Below are positions 20,080-21,434 of a stretch of 21,434 bases of DNA, piece after piece. The position numbers and the translations under genes are program-made. Source of the DNA: Gnetum montanum (lineage: Eukaryota; Streptophyta; Gnetopsida; Gnetales; Gnetaceae); contig MNCI01002118.1 of assembly GCA_015680685.1 (NCBI GenBank), positions 416,849 through 438,282 on the forward strand. The letters are read 5' to 3'. Every line of letters begins with the position of its first letter. Positions within the stretch are counted from its first letter, which is position 1. The notes below the pieces were generated by a model. It did not search any database. It saw only the letters and a list, made by a program, of their open reading frames with translations, and was not told the origin of the DNA.

Positions 20080-20239
20080 CTCTCCTCCTTTATAACATGG
20101 CGCAACCTGTCTTTCACATGCTCAGTTCCCAGAGGAGAAAACCTGAATCTGGTACATCTTGACTGTAAAGCAGGAATGATTTTATTCACATAATTGCAGA
20201 CAAGGCAAAATCTTGTGTTTCTGGTATACCTCTCAATAA
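20080..20239 (-). CDS. RFC3: RFC3 exon 4, sensor 1 and SRC arginine finger
   Basis: The acceptor GTACAG precedes 20239. The 160-base exon encodes IIERYTRNTRFCLVCNYVNK and then IIPALQSRCTRFRFSPL. It holds the sensor 1 asparagine (CNY) and the SRC box, whose arginine reaches the ATP site of the neighbouring RFC subunit. It continues GTEHVKDRLRHVIKEE. The exon ends two bases into an arginine codon, with donor GTGATT at 20079. No damage is seen, and this is the best-preserved part of the AAA+ core. Confidence 0.92.
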
Positions 20240-20355
20240 CTGTACCAAGAGAAAAATATATAGAAAGAACAGGTTAAAAACCAATCAATATGGAATTTCA
20301 AATTTTAGGAATGTCATCTGTTTCCTCTTAAACTTTGCAAACTGAAATAAATTAC

Positions 20356-20435
20356 TTCTACGCAAGGAAATTTGAGCATCTTTTGTCATTGCATCAGCCT
20401 CATCCAACCGGACAATTTTAATATTTATCTTTTTC
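20356..20435 (-). CDS. RFC3: RFC3 exon 3, Walker B
   Basis: The acceptor CTGCAG precedes 20435. The 80-base exon adds one base to finish a glycine codon, then 26 codons including KIVRLDEADAMTKDAQ, the Walker B / DEAD box that coordinates Mg-ATP. The family usually has two hydrophobic residues before LDEAD (for example LVLLDEAD or LVILDEAD), but here an arginine (CGG) sits inside this buried strand. The end LRR plus one base joins exon 4 in phase. The donor is GTAATT at 20355. Confidence 0.88.
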
Positions 20436-20991
20436 CTGCAGAGAAAAATGAAAAACCATCAAAAATAAAAAGAAAAAGACATACATCAAACAATTAAGGT
20501 ATTCCAAACAATTACAAAAATCTACTACCTGACCACATTGTTCAATCTTCATAAATGGAAACTCAAATAAAAATTCCATCTAAATATTTCAACCAACAAC
20601 AATCTTATCTGACAAGTGTACTACTTAAACAATTTCTGAAAAAAGAGAGCAGTTATTAAGCAGATGCTTCAGAGTATTTGCAAATTCTCCGTCAAGGAAA
20701 GCTGGATGTAATTATTTTAACATGTTAACCATTGTATTTGCTGCATTAGTCCTGTTCATCCTGACAGCATATTGCTAACGTGCCAAACAAATGAAGATAT
20801 CATACATTTTAAAAAGAATGAGAATTCTTTTAAAATGTATTACGCTCTCGTAAATGCAACCAAAACGAGCACTAACACATGCAAAAAATAAATGTGTGAA
20901 AAGCTGGCCCTTGAAAAGTGCCAATACTTGCTTGAATTTCCTCAACCACAGAGCATGGACCGAGAAAGAAAGAAACTCTAACGAGGCCTAC
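20436..20991 (-). other. RFC3 intron 2 (556 bases) with a small hairpin
   Basis: The intron is bounded by GTAGGC at 20991 and CTGCAG at 20436. An inverted repeat sits inside it: 20802-20819 pairs with 20824-20840, about 17 base pairs with one bulged A and a 4-base loop. No other feature is seen. Confidence 0.75.
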
Positions 20992-21210
20992 CCGAAGGTC
21001 AAGCACTGAGTGCTGGCGAAATCCTGGACCTGCTGGCGAACCACATCAATGCCACGGTCATCGGAGGCATTGAGCTCCGGGAACATGTTGTGGAAGTGCT
21101 CGCCGTAGAGCTTTCGCGCGCCAGGGCCAGCACCGTCGAAGTTTTGCCCGTTCCGGGAGGCCCGTACAGAAGCAGATGCGGCAGCTTGTTCTCGTTAGTC
21201 AATCTATCAA
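20992..21210 (-). CDS. RFC3: RFC3 exon 2, Walker A, with 2-base frameshift
   Basis: The acceptor is ACAG just before 21210. The exon encodes [19 protein letters not shown] and [13 protein letters not shown], the P-loop that binds ATP. After that the frame breaks: the DNA reads GCGCGCGAAAG, and dropping one CG restores the family reading RKLYG. The next in-phase motifs, [14 protein letters not shown] and DFASTQ, lie in the shifted frame. The exon is 219 bases, whereas phase with its neighbours requires 217, which independently supports a 2-base insertion. The two residues before ELNASDD read FP where the family has hydrophobic strand residues such as VL or IL. The exon is much richer in G+C and CpG than the rest of the window. 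The donor is GTAGGC at 20991. Confidence 0.88.
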
Positions 21211-21348
21211 CTGTATCGTATACATCATAACAAAAATCAACTCCAACATATCAGATTCTACTCTACTCTCCTCTCCTCTACTAATTTATGTGTGATGCCA
21301 TCCATGGGGGCGTGTATTAAGTTGAAGAGATGATGTGATGTTACTTAC

Positions 21349-21434
21349 TGGTATCGATGATATCTCTGTGAGCGGCAATGTCTGTGAGGGATTGAGGACG
21401 ATATTTCTCAACCCAAGGGCCGACTTTCCTGCCC
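21349..21434 (-). CDS. RFC3: RFC3 exon 1 (partial)
   Basis: The reading starts inside the gene at the window edge (first full codon 21433-21431) and gives GRKVGPWVEKYRPQSL followed by TDIAAHRDIIDT. This is RFC box II and the start of the AAA+ domain. The exon ends one base into a codon at 21349, followed by a consensus donor GTAAGT (21348-21343). The start codon and the usual short charged N-terminus lie beyond 21434. No damage is seen in this exon. Confidence 0.9.

Larger units (their letters stand above)
10731..21434 (-). pseudogene. RFC3: Replication factor C subunit 3 (plant RFC3 / animal RFC5 type), probably disabled copy, 5' end outside window
   Basis: RFC3 is a small AAA+ subunit of the nuclear RFC clamp loader, which opens and loads PCNA onto primed DNA. 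Nine exons can be read in order: box II (PWVEKYRP), Walker A ([10 protein letters not shown]), the ELNASDDRG box, Walker B (LDEADAM), the SRC arginine-finger box, sensor 2 (GDMRKALN), and the C-terminal collar helices ending VAKRDAS-stop. Exon phases fit together throughout. The visible coding length is about 334 codons. With a missing N-terminus of roughly 30 residues this matches the family length of about 360. Damage: a 2-base insertion in exon 2, a TGA in exon 6, no GT donor after exon 6, and a duplicated donor at exon 7. Residues in the Walker B and ELNASDD strands are also atypical. Intron retention rules out a processed copy. Gene identity is near certain; pseudogene status is likely but sequencing or assembly error is possible. 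Confidence 0.85.

Noticed and set aside
20999-21202. A stand-alone 67-residue protein on the minus strand
   Set aside because: It is only RFC3 exon 2 read past the 2-base insertion. After the LALAR segment the residues are out of frame and match nothing.

Overview
The window looks like nuclear DNA of a land plant with a large, repeat-rich genome. It shows AT-rich decayed retroelements, a nine-exon gene with plant-type GT..AG introns, a 6.7 kb terminal intron, and an old movement-protein-like viral insertion. A gymnosperm is my best guess from the intron size and the style of the gag relic, but nothing here proves it. No bacterial features, tRNA or rRNA genes, or CRISPR array were seen.

Right side, 10,731-21,434, minus strand: a gene for clamp-loader subunit RFC3 (plant RFC3, equivalent to animal RFC5 and yeast RFC3), running off the right edge. 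I placed nine exons by protein motifs, reading phase and splice sites: 21434-21349, 21210-20992, 20435-20356, 20239-20080, 19676-19595, 18006-17868, 17780-17726, 17602-17534 and 10842-10731. The N-terminus lies outside the window. The copy looks disabled. Exon 2 carries a 2-base CG insertion, exon 6 has an in-frame TGA and no GT donor at its expected end, and a 22-base tandem duplication covers the exon 7 donor. All other exons keep family motifs and phase, so it is a recent intron-containing pseudogene or a faulty assembly of a live gene.

Intron 8 of this gene (10,843-17,533) is a landing pad for other elements. It holds a LINE reverse-transcriptase relic on the plus strand (13.69-14.45 kb), a TATA box and a near-perfect 50-base hairpin (15.5-15.7 kb), and a frame-broken plus-strand reading region resembling a 30K-superfamily plant-virus movement protein (16.18-16.71 kb). 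Further open frame follows and ends in a chromodomain-like segment (to 17,385). The order TATA, structured leader of about 600 bases, then movement protein as first main reading frame recalls an endogenous caulimovirid. No virus RT or coat region is visible.

Left side, 1-10,300: decayed repeat DNA. At 1-75 is a minus-strand TATA box with a CCGCGATATCGCGG palindrome, probably an LTR edge. Two arrays of AGATGTCT and its complement (1.59-1.88 kb and 9.44-9.65 kb) flank a plus-strand Ty3/gypsy-type gag relic (about 3.2-4.26 kb) and other broken coding remnants to about 8.5 kb. A 68-base direct repeat (4,481 and 8,704) may mark LTR ends. No intact gene was found in this half.
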